This document shows, one piece after another, positions 1 through 11,433 of a stretch of DNA of 64,000 nt. This stretch comes from Diadophis punctatus similis (taxonomy: Eukaryota > Chordata > Lepidosauria > Squamata > Dipsadidae): positions 15,486,001 through 15,550,000 of the forward strand of contig JALIGW010000013.1 of the NCBI GenBank assembly GCA_023053685.1, in the 5' to 3' direction. The translations under genes were made by a program, and so were the position numbers. Each line of letters opens with the position of its first letter. The first letter of the stretch is position 1. A model generated the notes under the pieces. That model saw only the letters and a list, made by a program, of their open reading frames with translations. It was not told the origin of the DNA and made no database searches.

Positions 1-94
1 TGGGGAATCCCCTGGTAACATGAAGCATCCATGCTGGTTATACTTTATATAAAGATATTCTCTCCCATGATTTTATCTGTATTATTTGCAAAAT

Positions 95-180
95 GTTTTA
101 ATTCCTGGTTTTATTGTATGTTGCCCAGAGTCACTTTGGGTGAGAGGGGCAGCCATGTAAATTTAACAAACAAACAAATA
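95..180 (+). mobile_element. Probable LINE 3' end (L2-like)
   Basis: A stretch reading 'gttgcccagagtcac...gagaggggcagcc' followed by an (AACA)n tail resembles the 3' terminus of L2-like LINEs seen in squamates. Only the last ~85 bases are present, with no coding part. The family assignment rests on motif memory. Confidence 0.4.
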
Positions 181-240
181 CATAATTAATATTTAGTTAG
201 TATTTTAGATAATAAAGAACATGCAACAGTCATTCCATTA

Positions 241-483
241 TGAGCTGAGATAGCGCAGTGGTTAAAAGCAGCATTGCGACCTTCAGCTGATTGCTAGTTC
301 AGCAGTTCAGCTGTTCAAATCTCATTAGGCTCAAGGTTGACTCAGCCTTCCATCCTTCCGAGGTGGGTAAAATGAGGACCCAGATTGTTGGGGGCAATAT
401 GCTGAACTCTGTAAACCGCTTAGAGAGAGCTGTAAAGCACTATGAAGCGGTATATAAGTCTAAGTGCTATTGCTATTGCTATT
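241..483 (+). mobile_element. tRNA-derived SINE
   Basis: The head carries an A-box-like tagcgcagtgg (251-261) and a B-box-like gttcaaatc (313-321), as expected of an internal Pol III promoter. A tRNA-unrelated body follows (gactcagccttccatcc, tgtaaaccgcttagaga), and the element ends in repeated TGCTATTGC-like units. A second diverged copy lies near 29.87-30.09 kb with the same order of blocks. It is a non-coding retroposon mobilised by a partner LINE. The SINE call is firm; the family name is not assigned. Confidence 0.85.
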
Positions 484-539
484 ATGAGTACATAGAAGAA
501 AATATGCTCACCAGAGATTACATTTAAATAAATCTCTCT

Positions 540-2595
540 ACATATTATTGGTCGTTTGATTCAAGTGTGACCCCCATTATACAGGTCTTAAGAGGTATAG
601 TACATATGTTGTGCATTGCAAAAATAGTGAACTGCCTATATTGTTTGAAACCTGATACAGTTTCAACATTTTGTGTTAAAATAGTGTTAAAACGCTATTA
701 TTTAGCACATTTAATTCCAGTGTCATTTAAAATTAGCTCTAGTTGGCTTCTGTTCTCAAGTCTTTTTCAGCACAATTTGGCTCACCTGTTAAAATCTTCT
801 TGGAATACTTCAGCATTGTTTCTTTGTTTTTATTCCTTTTGTTGTTGTTTTTCAGACATGTTAACACACTTTCTGATTTTCTGAGTTTTGTGTATGCCGC
901 TGGTGGTTTGGATGAATAAAGAATAGTAGAAAATTAAAGAGAAGTAGAATGGCACATGGCATATCCACTGATGCCGAGGCAGAATGCAAGAGGAGATATC
1001 TCTTTCTCTGTGTATGGACATGTGAATGCTAAGGAGAGGGTCTTTTAGCACACCACAAAGCTAGATAGTCTTCTGTCATTCTCAACTGTAACAGCACTGC
1101 TAGCAGTTTTCTACATGTGAGTATTTGCAGATTAGGAGAGGACTTCTGTTTAAGGGACTCTCCATTTCACCATTAACAGTAAAGGACTGACTATATTTAT
1201 TTGTTTCAGCATATTAGCTCTTAGACTCCCTTTCAGTTGTTACTCCTATAATGATAAGGTTAAAGCAGATTGTATGTTTCTAAGTTATTTGCTGTGTTCT
1301 CCATGGCCAGAAAAGCAATGTATACATATTTATACAAATAAGGTAACCAGATATACACATTTTGCCTGACACTCAGCATATTCACAACTGTGGCTGCTAT
1401 CATCATATGCAACTAGCTCTTAGTTGCAACGACAGATTTAGCTTAATTGGATGCTTACTCCATTGCAAGCTCCACTGTTGTCAATTCTACTTTAGGAATA
1501 AGAAGTAATGATGCAAATTAAATAACCTGAGAGTGGCAATATAAAGTTATGGAATAAAAAGGGATATTTAAAGCTGTTTGCCACCAAGAATATAATTTGA
1601 TATTATATTTTTTCAGAGGCACCTTAAGTAAGCAGTTAAGAGAATTGTCTTCTCACATTCTCTTACTGCAAATGTAATTCAGTCCTCTATTTTTAATTGT
1701 ACCGTGGAACCTTAAAGTGTAAAACTAAAGTGAAATTCATTAGCTGAATAGTATTTTAGTACTTCATAAAAATGCTCAACTTTTAAAAGTGTCTATTTTC
1801 CCCCCTAGGAAAAATAAGAAAAATTAACCCCCCCTCCTTTAATTATCCATTCACGTATACATCTTGCCCCAGTGTATTTAAAATGAAACATGATAGAAGT
1901 ACAAAAGTGTGTTTGTGTGTGTTTAAAACTCCTTGCTCCTTCCTTTCTTCTTTCAGGGTAAATATACTGAGCACCTTGTACCTCCATGCCTGTGGTTATC
2001 TCTGTTGGTGCCTGCCAGGATCCCTGACTCCCTTGACTTTCAAGTTTTAAAATATTCTTTTCATTAAAAACAAATGGCAAGTTTACAGGCTGCAAAGAAA
2101 AGCACCAGCCTTTAACATCGGGCATTAATAAAAATGGCTGAAGCCCAATGCTCTGCTTGGAAAGATGCCTACTTATGTTCCAGGAAACAAAACAAAAAAC
2201 AAAACCAAACAAAAAGCAGTATGACAAGGAGCAGCATGAAGGATATGGGCTGGGAATATGCTTCTGCTTTGTGTTCCCAACAAAGCAAAATGACCATAAA
2301 TCATTTGTAACACATTAAACCAAATCTACACAGCAACCTCTTTTGATTTTGCATTCTGAGAAATGAGTATTTTGTGAATGGTCACACCCACGTAGACACT
2401 CACTTTATAAATAGGCAAAGTTCTCTTCCCCAATAGTAGTCAGAATTTCAAAATATTCACACTTGATTTGAAATGAATGCAATGATTCAAAATTGTCTCT
2501 CCTGATGTAGGAATATGCCATCTCCATAAAACACCTAATATCACAAGAAGAAAAAAAACTACAGACTACAACTATTTAAGACTTTGAAGTGCAGA
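540..2595. other. No recognised feature
   Basis: AT-rich unique-looking sequence. The short open frames here have no recognisable domain, no codon bias and no splice context that I can support. Confidence 0.5.
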
Positions 2596-2599
2596 CACA

Positions 2600-2843
2600 T
2601 CTTGGAACTCAATTATTTTGAAACTCATCAAATTTGGTTCTCAACACATTTTGAAGTGAAAGTGTTATCCTGGTAGTCATTGTTTGTTTGCTACTCAATG
2701 CACAAGCTAGAACTTGTTGGTGTTGGCTGCCTTGTGACTCTCGATATTATTCATTATGGGACAAATTTGTCTGATAGTCATCGTTTTTGGTACTCATTGC
2801 CGGAACCAATAAACGACGAGTACTGAGGTACCATTGTACATCT
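2600..2843. mobile_element. Possible decayed DNA-transposon remnant
   Basis: The right edge 'gacgagtactgaggtaccat' resembles the ends of elements beginning 'cagtggtacctcggtact', and related partly self-complementary segments (ttggaactcaatt, cgtttttggtactc) occur inside. I could not define both termini or a target duplication. Confidence 0.25.
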
Positions 2844-3120
2844 ATTCAGGCAATGCTTATTGTCTACGTATCACATCAGCCAAGTAGCATCATTCTGGAA
2901 AAATAAATGTTCCAACATCAACAGAGCATGGGGATATTGCAGAATCTGCTGTCTAGAAAATTCACCTATCCTTTCACCAAGAGCTATAGTGGTTTTGAAA
3001 ATACATTGGAGAGTTGCTTGTTTAGAACAATATCATTATAGCATACCAGCAAAGGGCACAAGTAAAAGAAAAGAATATAATTCTTCTACTTCCTACCAAT
3101 GTTTCTTAATTAGGTCAATT

Positions 3121-3356
<236 letters not shown>

Positions 3357-3358
3357 TG

Positions 3359-4240
3359 AATGATTATGTGAACCAAAGTACAGAAAAATTGCTGCAAGCT
3401 GTGAAAACGGAGAACATTATAACAACAGAAACAAAGGCAGAATATAAGGAAAAACAGCTGTATGACAGATTAAATAGATGGAAAACCAAAGCTTTGCATG
3501 GACATTTAAGGAAAATGTGATGACAACCTTACACAGGCATGGCTTAAGATGGGAACAATCAAGAAAGAAACGGAAGGTTTTATACTCGCTGCTCAAGAAC
3601 AAGCACTACAAACTAATGCCATGAAAGCGAAGATACAAAAATCCACTGACAATCCAAACTGCCGACTATGCAATGACAAAGCCGAAACTGTTTCACATTT
3701 AATATGTGAATGCAGCAAAATTGCACAAACTGATTACAAAGCTAGACATGATCAAGTTGCTAAATTAGTCCACTGGTCATTATGTAAAAAAAATATGACT
3801 TACCTGTACCCAAAAAGTAATGGGAGCACAAAGTGGAAAAAGTTACCGAAAATGAGAAGGTGAAAATCTTGTGGGACTTTTGAATACAGACAGATCATCA
3901 TTTAGAACACAACACGCCAGACATCATGGTTGTCGAGGGCCAGAGCATACAGTTTATTGATATCGCTGTACCAGGAGATGCCAGAGTCGAAGAAAAAGAA
4001 CTGGAAAAAATCATGAAATATCACAACCTGGCCATCGACACTACAAGGCTATTGATGAAACATGTAACCATGATACCGATTGTCATTGGGGCACTTGGTA
4101 CCATGTCCAAGAATTTTACAAAACACATCAAGAAATTGCAGCTTCCTGCAATAACACCAGCGGAACTGCAAAAAACTGCACTACTCGGAACATCATATAT
4201 TTTAAGAAGATACTTGGTTGATACCTAGGATTCTGGCAGC
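3359..4240 (+). pseudogene. Decayed 5'-truncated R4/Dong retrotransposon copy
   Basis: Translation gives the C-terminal third of an R4-type polyprotein split over frames. The part before the finger is near 3380-3545. A finger reading CRLCNDKAETVSHLICEC lies near 3660-3712 (frame at 3549-3863). The restriction-like endonuclease part with IDIAVPGDARVEEKE, and the terminal block ending LRRYLVDT, fall in another frame (3926-4228). Frameshifts and stops (one near 3862) break it. Protein similarity to the intact element downstream is clear but the sequence is much more diverged, and its 3' UTR differs, so it is an older or separate subfamily. It directly abuts an AAT array on its 5' side. Confidence 0.88.
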
Positions 4241-4309
4241 AACCTATATCAACCATTAGCACCAGTCAATGGTATTTATGACACATATTTAAATGTTCAG
4301 TGTTCTTTT

Positions 4310-4620
4310 TGTCTTTCAATTTGTCAGAGAATTCTTTATGCAGCCATGCTGGTTTCTTTTGAGACCTATTATTTTTCTTCTAGTGCTAGACTGGGCTTTT
4401 ATAATCTCACTTTTCAAAATTTCCCAAGCTTCTTGAGTTGTTTTCCCCTTGAGGATTCTCATCCATGGAATCCTTCCCAAGCTCTCTCTAAGTTTATTAA
4501 AATTAGCTCTCTTAAAGTCCAAGACTCTAGTTTGACCTTGTTCTACTATATTCATTATCACTGGGACAGACTTTCTGATTTAATTTGGATTCCTCTTTTT
4601 TTGGTGTGCAACATCCATTC
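4310..4620 (-). pseudogene. CR1 LINE fragment (linker between EN and RT)
   Basis: The minus-strand frame (4561-4316) reads RVLDFKRANFNKLRESLGRI and then a block with KGKTTQEAWEILK. This matches the region between endonuclease and reverse transcriptase in CR1 ORF2. There is no catalytic domain; it is a short internal piece of an old copy. Confidence 0.7.
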
Positions 4621-4719
4621 TTTTAAGAGTTCTGTCATGTTTTATATGAGATTGGCTAGGAGACTCTTCACAACAGGGTTCCATTATTCCCTCACTGTTA
4701 TGGGCACATACTGAGCTTC

Positions 4720-5525
4720 AGTTTATCACCGTGGCAAAGGGTAGAGTTTATGCTTATTGAGATATAGAAAACCTTGTTGAAGAAGAGAATTGACCTGATA
4801 CAGCAGAGTAACAATTTTCTTAGTGGTTCTTCAGGAAGGTCACTTACCTAACAAGGGTAAGGTTACCATAGAAAAGTGTAGCTTCATGCTAAGAGTGGAG
4901 TCTTTGTGAATTCAGTTAGCGCTTCCAATACACCGTCAGGCTGCATTGTGTTTAACAATGGCACCCCATGAGCCAGTAGCTTTCTGCCCGTTGTGAAAAG
5001 ATAGTCCTTTTAGAAGTTCACTAAATGAGGCCAATGTATCTACTTTCATTGGAGTAAATCTGTACAAGTGTCAGCAAGTAAAACTTACTGGAAATATTTA
5101 GTTAGAATAAGCGGTGGTGTGTCTTACTTAGGTGGTGAAATATTAGGACATTGTTATGCGCAACTTTATTTAATATTCATATATAAAGTATTCATGAATT
5201 GGTTTATAGCACAGCCTGATATTTCATATGCCCTATACTTATTATTTATAGCCTTGTCAATACTAAATAAACTTCCAACAAAAGGGAATTACAGGTTTTT
5301 TTTCATGAGTTTAATCCAAATTTTCAGCCAAACCTACTATATTATTTGCAATCAAAGAACTAGCTTTGAAAATTAGCATACCTATGAGGCTTGTGTTAAA
5401 TTTTACCTTTGTCATTTTTAAGCTACAATGTATGTTTACAGAAATAGATGTATACATATAGAAAAAAAAGTTTCCAGGTCTTGGAGCAGTCTTCTGGCCA
5501 AGCATTTTCTGGTCTTTGCTTACTA
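4720..5525. other. No recognised feature
   Basis: AT-rich sequence without a repeat or gene that I can support. Confidence 0.5.
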
Positions 5526-5527
5526 AT

Positions 5528-5530
5528 TAT

Positions 5531-5599
<69 letters not shown>

Positions 5600-5620
5600 A
5601 TCTATCTATCTATCTATTTA
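5528..5620. repeat. (ATCT)n microsatellite
   Basis: About 22 tetranucleotide units with one slip. It abuts a minus-strand LINE-like 3' end and probably grew from that element's tail. Confidence 0.96.
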
Positions 5621-5768
5621 TTTATTTGTATTCCACCCTTATTATTTTCACAAATAAGTCAAGGTGGTGAACATATCCAACACTTTCCTCCTCCTATTTT
5701 CCTCACAATAGCAACCCAGTGAGGTGGGTTGGACTGAGAGAGAGTGACTGGCCCAAGATCACTTCCTT
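5610..5768 (-). mobile_element. LINE 3' end, minus strand (L2-like)
   Basis: Read on the minus strand, this gives a block with 'gggccagtcactctctctca', then 'gttgctattgtgaggaaaat', 'ggtggaatacaaataaataa' and an (ATAG)n tail, the layout of a common squamate LINE 3' terminus. Non-coding, 5' truncated. Confidence 0.55.
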
Positions 5769-5769
5769 T

Positions 5770-6104
5770 ATCACTGTTAGGAATCACTCTGGGGTTTCAT
5801 AGGGTTTTCTACTTTGACTTGATTCCTTTTTTATTATAATGTGGTAGTCAATGACACGTTATCAATGATGTGTCAGTGTAAATGTTCACTCTGGTGTGGT
5901 TACTGACACAGGAACATACTTTCAAGGTTTGTAATATGTTTTTTTAAAAAGAAACCCAGTCCTAAATAGCATGTTATATAAAATGGGTTTAGTGCAATTG
6001 CTTTTCCTTGGTCTGAACTGGAAATTCTGTGCATGTACATGTAAAGGGGATTAACATCTTGTTCCCCATATGATAGCCTTCAGAATCCAGATCAGGCCTT
6101 TATG
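5770..6104. other. No recognised feature
   Basis: Unique-looking spacer between an old LINE end and the AAT array that hosts the R4 cluster. Confidence 0.5.
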
Positions 6105-6913
<809 letters not shown>

Positions 6914-7482
6914 CTTTTGCCATCAACAGGCAGTTAGATTCCTTCCCCCCCCATCCCTGATCCTGCCTTTTGCCATCAACAGGCAGTTAGATTGCTTCCC
7001 CCCCATCCCTGATCCTGCCTTTTGCCATCAACAGGCAGTTAGATTGCTTCCCCCCATCCCTGATCCTGCCTTTTGCCATCAACAGGCAGTTAGATTGCTT
7101 CCCCCCCATCCCTGATCCTGCCTTTTGCCATCAACAGGCAGTTAGATTGCTTCCCCCCCATCCCTGATCCTGCCTTTTGCCATCAACAGGCAGTTAGATT
7201 CCTTCCCCCCCCATCCCTGATCCTGCCTTTTGCCATCAACAGGCAGTTAGATTCCTTCCCCCCCCATCCCTGATCCTGCCTTTTGCCATCAACAGGCAGT
7301 TAGATTGCTTCCCCCCCATCCCTGATCCTGCCTTTTGCCATCAACAGGCAGTTAGATTGCTTCCCCCCATCCCTGATCCTGCCTTTTGCCATCAACAGGC
7401 AGTTAGATTGCTTCCCCCCATCCCTGATCCTGCCTTTTGCCATCAACAGGCAGTTAGATTGCTTCCCCCCCCCCAATTTCCG
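6914..7482 (+). repeat. 11 x ~52-bp tandem array, 5' end of the R4 element
   Basis: Unit starts (cttttgccatcaacagg) are at 6914, 6967, 7019, 7070, 7122, 7174, 7227, 7280, 7332, 7383 and 7434. Each unit has a constant block with caacaggcagttagatt, a C tract of variable length and catccctgatcctgc. Unit-to-unit changes are mainly C-tract length and a gattcc/gattgc alternation. Its place upstream of the ORF is like the promoter monomers of rodent L1, so a promoter role is a reasonable guess but is not shown. The minus strand has a G run in every unit. Confidence 0.95.
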
Positions 7483-7576
7483 CTGTTGCCGGTCCCAAGC
7501 CCGGATGAGAAAGGAGGAGGGTTGGGGTCAGGTTGGCAACCTGGCCTCATAAAAAAAACTCGCCAACCCATATAAC
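7483..7576 (+). promoter_or_regulatory. Single-copy 5' leader of the R4 element
   Basis: This follows the tandem array and ends at the ATG. It contains an in-frame stop (TAA, 7550-7552) upstream of the ATG at 7577, which supports that start. A G-rich block (ggaggagggttggggtcagg) precedes an A8 run. No TATA box is evident, as is usual for internal-promoter LINEs. Confidence 0.6.
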
Positions 7577-10500
7577 ATGGTGAAAGAAATGAAGAAAAAT
7601 TCTATACCGCATCGGTCGTCATGCGTGTTAACAAGGGCCGCGGCGGATGTTGAGGTCCCTGGACATCCGTCGACAAGTGGGCTACAAGTGGACCAGCCAA
7701 CAAAACGACAAAAATATAGTGCAGATGAAAATCGTGCCATAATGGCCTGTTATTACAACTCAGAGCCAGAAAGAAGAGGTTATTTGAAGCGAATGCATGA
7801 ACTTTGGAAACAACAATATCCAGATTCAAATGTTAGCGAACAACGACTAGCAGATCAAAGGCGATTTATTATACGAAATAATGTGTTCAGTGAAATTGAA
7901 CTTGAGAAAATTCAGACAAATTGCCAAATTAAAAAAATAACACCACCAGTGGAAACAACAGAAACTCACAAAACAACTGAAGACATCACACTGGAGCTTC
8001 CAACAGAAGAAACTGTTAGTGGAGAAGTAATAGCACCACTACCAGAACCAGTCATGATTGAACCAATTGATGAACTAACTGAAAAACAAAAGGAATTGAA
8101 GGACAAAATCATGGAGCATGTACTGTCTAATGAGGAAAGGCAACGTTTACCATCATTAAAAACTGTGCCTAACAAAAACTTGGCACCTATAATGAGAATG
8201 GTTAATGCAGTACTTTCAACAATTGAATCGGCATCCATCTTAGAAACAAATCAGTTAATGTACAGTGCAGCTGCAATAGTCACTAATGAACTAGGTTTTA
8301 AAAACAAAGCACCTAGTCGCAAGGCAGAAAAAGCATCAAAACCAAAGTGGAAAATTCGACTGGAACAAAAAATAAAAAAACTCAGAACAGATGCTAGCAA
8401 TTTAAAAAATATGAATGAACAACGGCTAAAAAATAGCAAGATCATAGATCAATTAGCCAGAAGATACAGGCTTGATACAAGGAAAATTGAAGAAGCACTT
8501 GAAATTGTAAAACAGCAAATAACAGCAATAGCCAGAAAAATTGAAAGATATGATGCAAGAATCATTCAGTACAAGCAAAATCAGCAATTTCGATCAGATC
8601 AAAGACGTTTCTACCAAAGCCTCAATGCAAATGACAATTTCAAAAGTGAAAAACCAGAAAAGCAAGCCACAGTTGAATTCTGGAAAGAACTGTGGGAAAA
8701 TGCAAAGGATTACAATAAGGAAGCAAAGTGGATACAAGACTTTGAGAAAAGTGTTGGCAAGAAGCAAATGCAAGTATTAGAAATAACAACTGAGATGGTC
8801 AAAAATCGAGTAAAAAAAGTAAAGAACTGGACATCACCTGGAAATGACCAATTACATGGTTTCTGGCTCAAATATCTGACCAGTTTGCATGCAATATTGG
8901 CCAAGCAACTGAACGAAATGCTACAAAATGGTCAAATTGATGAATGGTTGACAACTGGAAAAACATACTTGATTCAGAAAGATGCAACTAAAGGAACAAC
9001 ACCTGGAAACTACAGACCAATAACATGCTTGCCAACAACCTTCAAATTACTCACCAGGATAATTGCAGATAACATAATGGATTATTTGGAAACAAATAAC
9101 ATCTTGCCAGTAGAGCAAAAAGGCAACAAAAGAAGGAGCAGGGGCACAAAAGATCAGCTCCTAATTGACAAAATGATACTAGAAAACTGTAAGAACAGAA
9201 AAACGAACTTGAATATGGTCTGGATTGATTACAAAAAGGCGTACGACTCACTGCCACACAGCTGGATCATCAAATGCTTAGAAACTATTGGCATCAGCAA
9301 AAATATTACATCATTCACTGAAAAAGCGATGAAACAATGGAGAACTGTGTTGGCAGTAGGGAATGAGAACTATGGAATGGTTAATATCAAGAGAGGAATT
9401 TTTCAGGGAGATTCACTTTCACCCCTCCTCTTCATCATCGCAATGATCCCACTATCAGTAATCTTAAAAAAAATGAAACTTGGATACCAAATAGCCAAAG
9501 ACGCTGAAAAAATTTCACATTTATTGTATATGGATGATTTGAAACTGTATGGAAAGTCAGAAATAGAAATCCAATCACTGACCAACACAATCCTAATATT
9601 CAGCACAGATATCTCAATGCAGTTTGGCATGGAAAAATGTGCCACTGTATCTATGAAAAGGGGCAAAATCACTACATGTGACGGAATTGAAATGCCCAAT
9701 GGCCAATTAATTAAATGCAATCAAAATGAAGCCTATAAATATCTGGGCATTCTGCAGTTGGATAACATCAGACATGGAGAAGTGAAAACTATCATTAGAA
9801 GAGAGTACACCAACAGAGTTAGGAAAATTTTGAAATCTAAATTAAATGGTGGAAACACCATCAAGGCCATGAATACCTGGGCAATACCAGTCATAAGATA
9901 CACGGCTGGTATAATTAACTGGACACAAGCTGATTTGGACATTTTGGACCGAAACACCAGAAAACTAATGACAATGCACTACAGTTTACATCCACGTAGT
10001 GACACTGATAGACTTTACCTGCCCAGAAAATCAGGTGGCAGAGGACTACTACAAGTAAAGCAAACAGTTGAAGAAGAAAAGCATGCATTGGCGGATTATT
10101 TAAAAGAAAGTCAAGAACATCTATTAATTGAAGTAAAGAACAAAAATCTACTGAAGGTCCAACAGACGAAACAAGAATACAGAAAAAATGTGATAAAATC
10201 AAGAATGGAGAGTTGGCAAAATAAAGCATTACATGGCCAATTTCTGGAAAAAATAAAAGACAAAGTGGACAGTGAAAAAACTTGGTTATGGTTAACATCT
10301 GGTACTTTAAAGAAAGAAACAGAATCATTGATCCTGGCCGCACAAGAACAGGCAATTCGTACAAATGCCATAAAGGCCAAAATTGATAAATCTTCAAATG
10401 ATGCTAAATGCAGATTATGCAAGGAAGCTGATGAAACTGTAGCCCATGTGCTCAGCTGCTGCAAGAAAATCGCACAGACTGATTACAAATTACGACACAA

Positions 10501-10975
10501 CTCTGTTGCACAAATGATCCACTGGAATTTATGCAAAAATTATAACATCCATACTGCTACAAACTGGTGGGAACACAAGCCTGAAAAAGTCACTGAAAAT
10601 CAGATGGTCAAGATCTTGTGGGATTTTCGTATACAAACAGACAAGGTACTGGCGCATAATACACCAGACATCACGTTGGTCGAGAACAACAAGGTGACTA
10701 TAATTGACATTGCAATACCAGGAGATAGCAAGGTCGATGAAAAGGAACACGAAAAAATTGCAAAATACCAGGACTTAAAAATTGAAATCCAACGATTATG
10801 GCACAAACCAGCAGTGGTAATTCCAGTAGTGATTGGAACACTGGGTGCTATCCCAAAAGCACTGGAATTACATTTAAAACAGCTCAAAATTGACAAAATC
10901 ACCATCAGTCAAATGCAGAAAGCCGCACTGCTCGGTTCCGCACATATACTTCGAAAATACATTACGACTTCCTAG
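7577..10975 (+). CDS. R4/Dong-type retrotransposon polyprotein (Myb - RT - CCHC - restriction-like endonuclease)
   Basis: A 1132-residue single-ORF protein for target-primed reverse transcription. Residues ~42-115 look like a Myb/SANT-type DNA-binding fold (KYSADENRAIMACYY ... EQRLADQRRFIIRNN). Residues ~165-420 are Lys/Glu-rich and probably helical. The reverse transcriptase spans ~435-700: NYRPITCL from 478, motif A WIDYKKAYD with Asp551, FQGDSLSPLL, and the catalytic YMDD at 651-654. A CCHC finger has C945, C948, H957 and C961/C962. The restriction-like endonuclease has Pro1030-Asp1031 and Asp1044, matching the family's PD-X12-D pattern, and then EKIAKYQDL. The ORF starts at an ATG with an in-frame stop 24 bases upstream and ends in TAG. 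All expected catalytic residues are present, so it looks functional. It should act in the nucleus, nicking the AAT/TAA target and priming cDNA on its own RNA. No host domain is fused. Confidence 0.95.
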   Translation: MVKEMKKNSIPHRSSCVLTRAAADVEVPGHPSTSGLQVDQPTKRQKYSADENRAIMACYYNSEPERRGYLKRMHELWKQQYPDSNVSEQRLADQRRFIIRNNVFSEIELEKIQTNCQIKKITPPVETTETHKTTEDITLELPTEETVSGEVIAPLPEPVMIEPIDELTEKQKELKDKIMEHVLSNEERQRLPSLKTVPNKNLAPIMRMVNAVLSTIESASILETNQLMYSAAAIVTNELGFKNKAPSRKAEKASKPKWKIRLEQKIKKLRTDASNLKNMNEQRLKNSKIIDQLARRYRLDTRKIEEALEIVKQQITAIARKIERYDARIIQYKQNQQFRSDQRRFYQSLNANDNFKSEKPEKQATVEFWKELWENAKDYNKEAKWIQDFEKSVGKKQMQVLEITTEMVKNRVKKVKNWTSPGNDQLHGFWLKYLTSLHAILAKQLNEMLQNGQIDEWLTTGKTYLIQKDATKGTTPGNYRPITCLPTTFKLLTRIIADNIMDYLETNNILPVEQKGNKRRSRGTKDQLLIDKMILENCKNRKTNLNMVWIDYKKAYDSLPHSWIIKCLETIGISKNITSFTEKAMKQWRTVLAVGNENYGMVNIKRGIFQGDSLSPLLFIIAMIPLSVILKKMKLGYQIAKDAEKISHLLYMDDLKLYGKSEIEIQSLTNTILIFSTDISMQFGMEKCATVSMKRGKITTCDGIEMPNGQLIKCNQNEAYKYLGILQLDNIRHGEVKTIIRREYTNRVRKILKSKLNGGNTIKAMNTWAIPVIRYTAGIINWTQADLDILDRNTRKLMTMHYSLHPRSDTDRLYLPRKSGGRGLLQVKQTVEEEKHALADYLKESQEHLLIEVKNKNLLKVQQTKQEYRKNVIKSRMESWQNKALHGQFLEKIKDKVDSEKTWLWLTSGTLKKETESLILAAQEQAIRTNAIKAKIDKSSNDAKCRLCKEADETVAHVLSCCKKIAQTDYKLRHNSVAQMIHWNLCKNYNIHTATNWWEHKPEKVTENQMVKILWDFRIQTDKVLAHNTPDITLVENNKVTIIDIAIPGDSKVDEKEHEKIAKYQDLKIEIQRLWHKPAVVIPVVIGTLGAIPKALELHLKQLKIDKITISQMQKAALLGSAHILRKYITTS

Positions 10976-11046
10976 GCCCCTGGGTGGGGCTCGACTAGTA
11001 ATCAATGCCAAATCCGGCGAAACAACTGGCCGCTGTGATACAATTG

Positions 11047-11048
<2 letters not shown>
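10976..11048 (+). other. 3' UTR of the R4 element
   Basis: A short 3' UTR (cctgggtggggctcgactag ... ggccgctgtgatacaattgta), conserved almost base for base in copies B and E. In R2-group elements the 3' UTR RNA is what the protein recognises to start reverse transcription, so this is the likely recognition segment. It runs straight into (TAA)n. Confidence 0.75.
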
Positions 11049-11144
<96 letters not shown>

Positions 11145-11161
11145 AATAAACAATAAATAAT
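11049..11161. repeat. (AAT)n microsatellite, 3' tail of copy C
   Basis: About 31 AAT units, then 'acaataaacaataaataata'. It links the full element to a fragment of another R4 subfamily. Confidence 0.96.
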
Positions 11162-11338
11162 AAACATTCACAAAATCACGATCTGTCAGTTGCAAAAGGC
11201 CACCGTACTTGGATCTGCGCGCATCATATGAAAATACATCACATAGTCCTAGACGCTTGGGAATGTTCGACTTGTGATATAGTGATACGAAATCCAGCAT
11301 ATAAATCTCGTTTGCTATGTAGTACTGTTTTTTGTGAA

Positions 11339-11339
<1 letters not shown>
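11162..11339 (+). pseudogene. R4 3'-end fragment of a second subfamily (copy D)
   Basis: Codons correspond to the extreme R4 C-terminus: SQLQKATVLGSAR, parallel to SQMQKAALLGSAH in the intact copy. An in-frame TGA follows where a Leu-Arg is expected, then KYIT and a stop. The 3' UTR (cgcttgggaatgttcgactt ...) shares only the 'gggctcgact/ttcgact' area with copy C, so it is a different subfamily. Both flanks are AAT repeat: an independent insertion into the same array. Confidence 0.8.
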
Positions 11340-11428
<89 letters not shown>

Positions 11429-11433
11429 TAATA
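11340..11433. repeat. (AAT)n microsatellite, 5' flank of copy E
   Basis: About 30 units with one A-rich slip (aataaaaataata) near the 3' end. It joins R4 coding sequence at 11434. Confidence 0.96.

Larger units (their letters stand above)
6914..11048 (+). mobile_element. Full-length R4/Dong-clade non-LTR retrotransposon (copy C)
   Basis: The parts in order are: an 11-unit 5' tandem array (6914-~7480), a short single-copy leader (to 7576), one ORF of 1132 codons (7577-10975) and a ~73-bp 3' UTR ending 'gatacaattgta'. A (TAA)n tail is continuous with flanking AAT repeat. Total ~4.1 kb. There is no poly(A), no LTR and no apurinic-type endonuclease; the endonuclease is the C-terminal restriction-like type. 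That architecture, a single ORF, and insertion in TAA repeats fit the R4/Dong group of R2-superfamily LINEs; Dong of Bombyx is known to insert in TAA repeats. With no stop or frameshift it could be mobile, or have been until very recently. Confidence 0.93.

Noticed and set aside
241..320. tRNA gene at the SINE head
   Set aside because: Box A and B resemble a tRNA, but no cloverleaf closes and a SINE body and tail follow. The same applies at 29.87 kb.
1805..2227. 140-codon minus-strand frame
   Set aside because: No recognisable domain, low-complexity parts, no conservation evidence available.
6914..7482. CRISPR-like array
   Set aside because: Units are contiguous tandem repeats of ~52 bp without unique spacers, in a vertebrate transposon; no cas genes.
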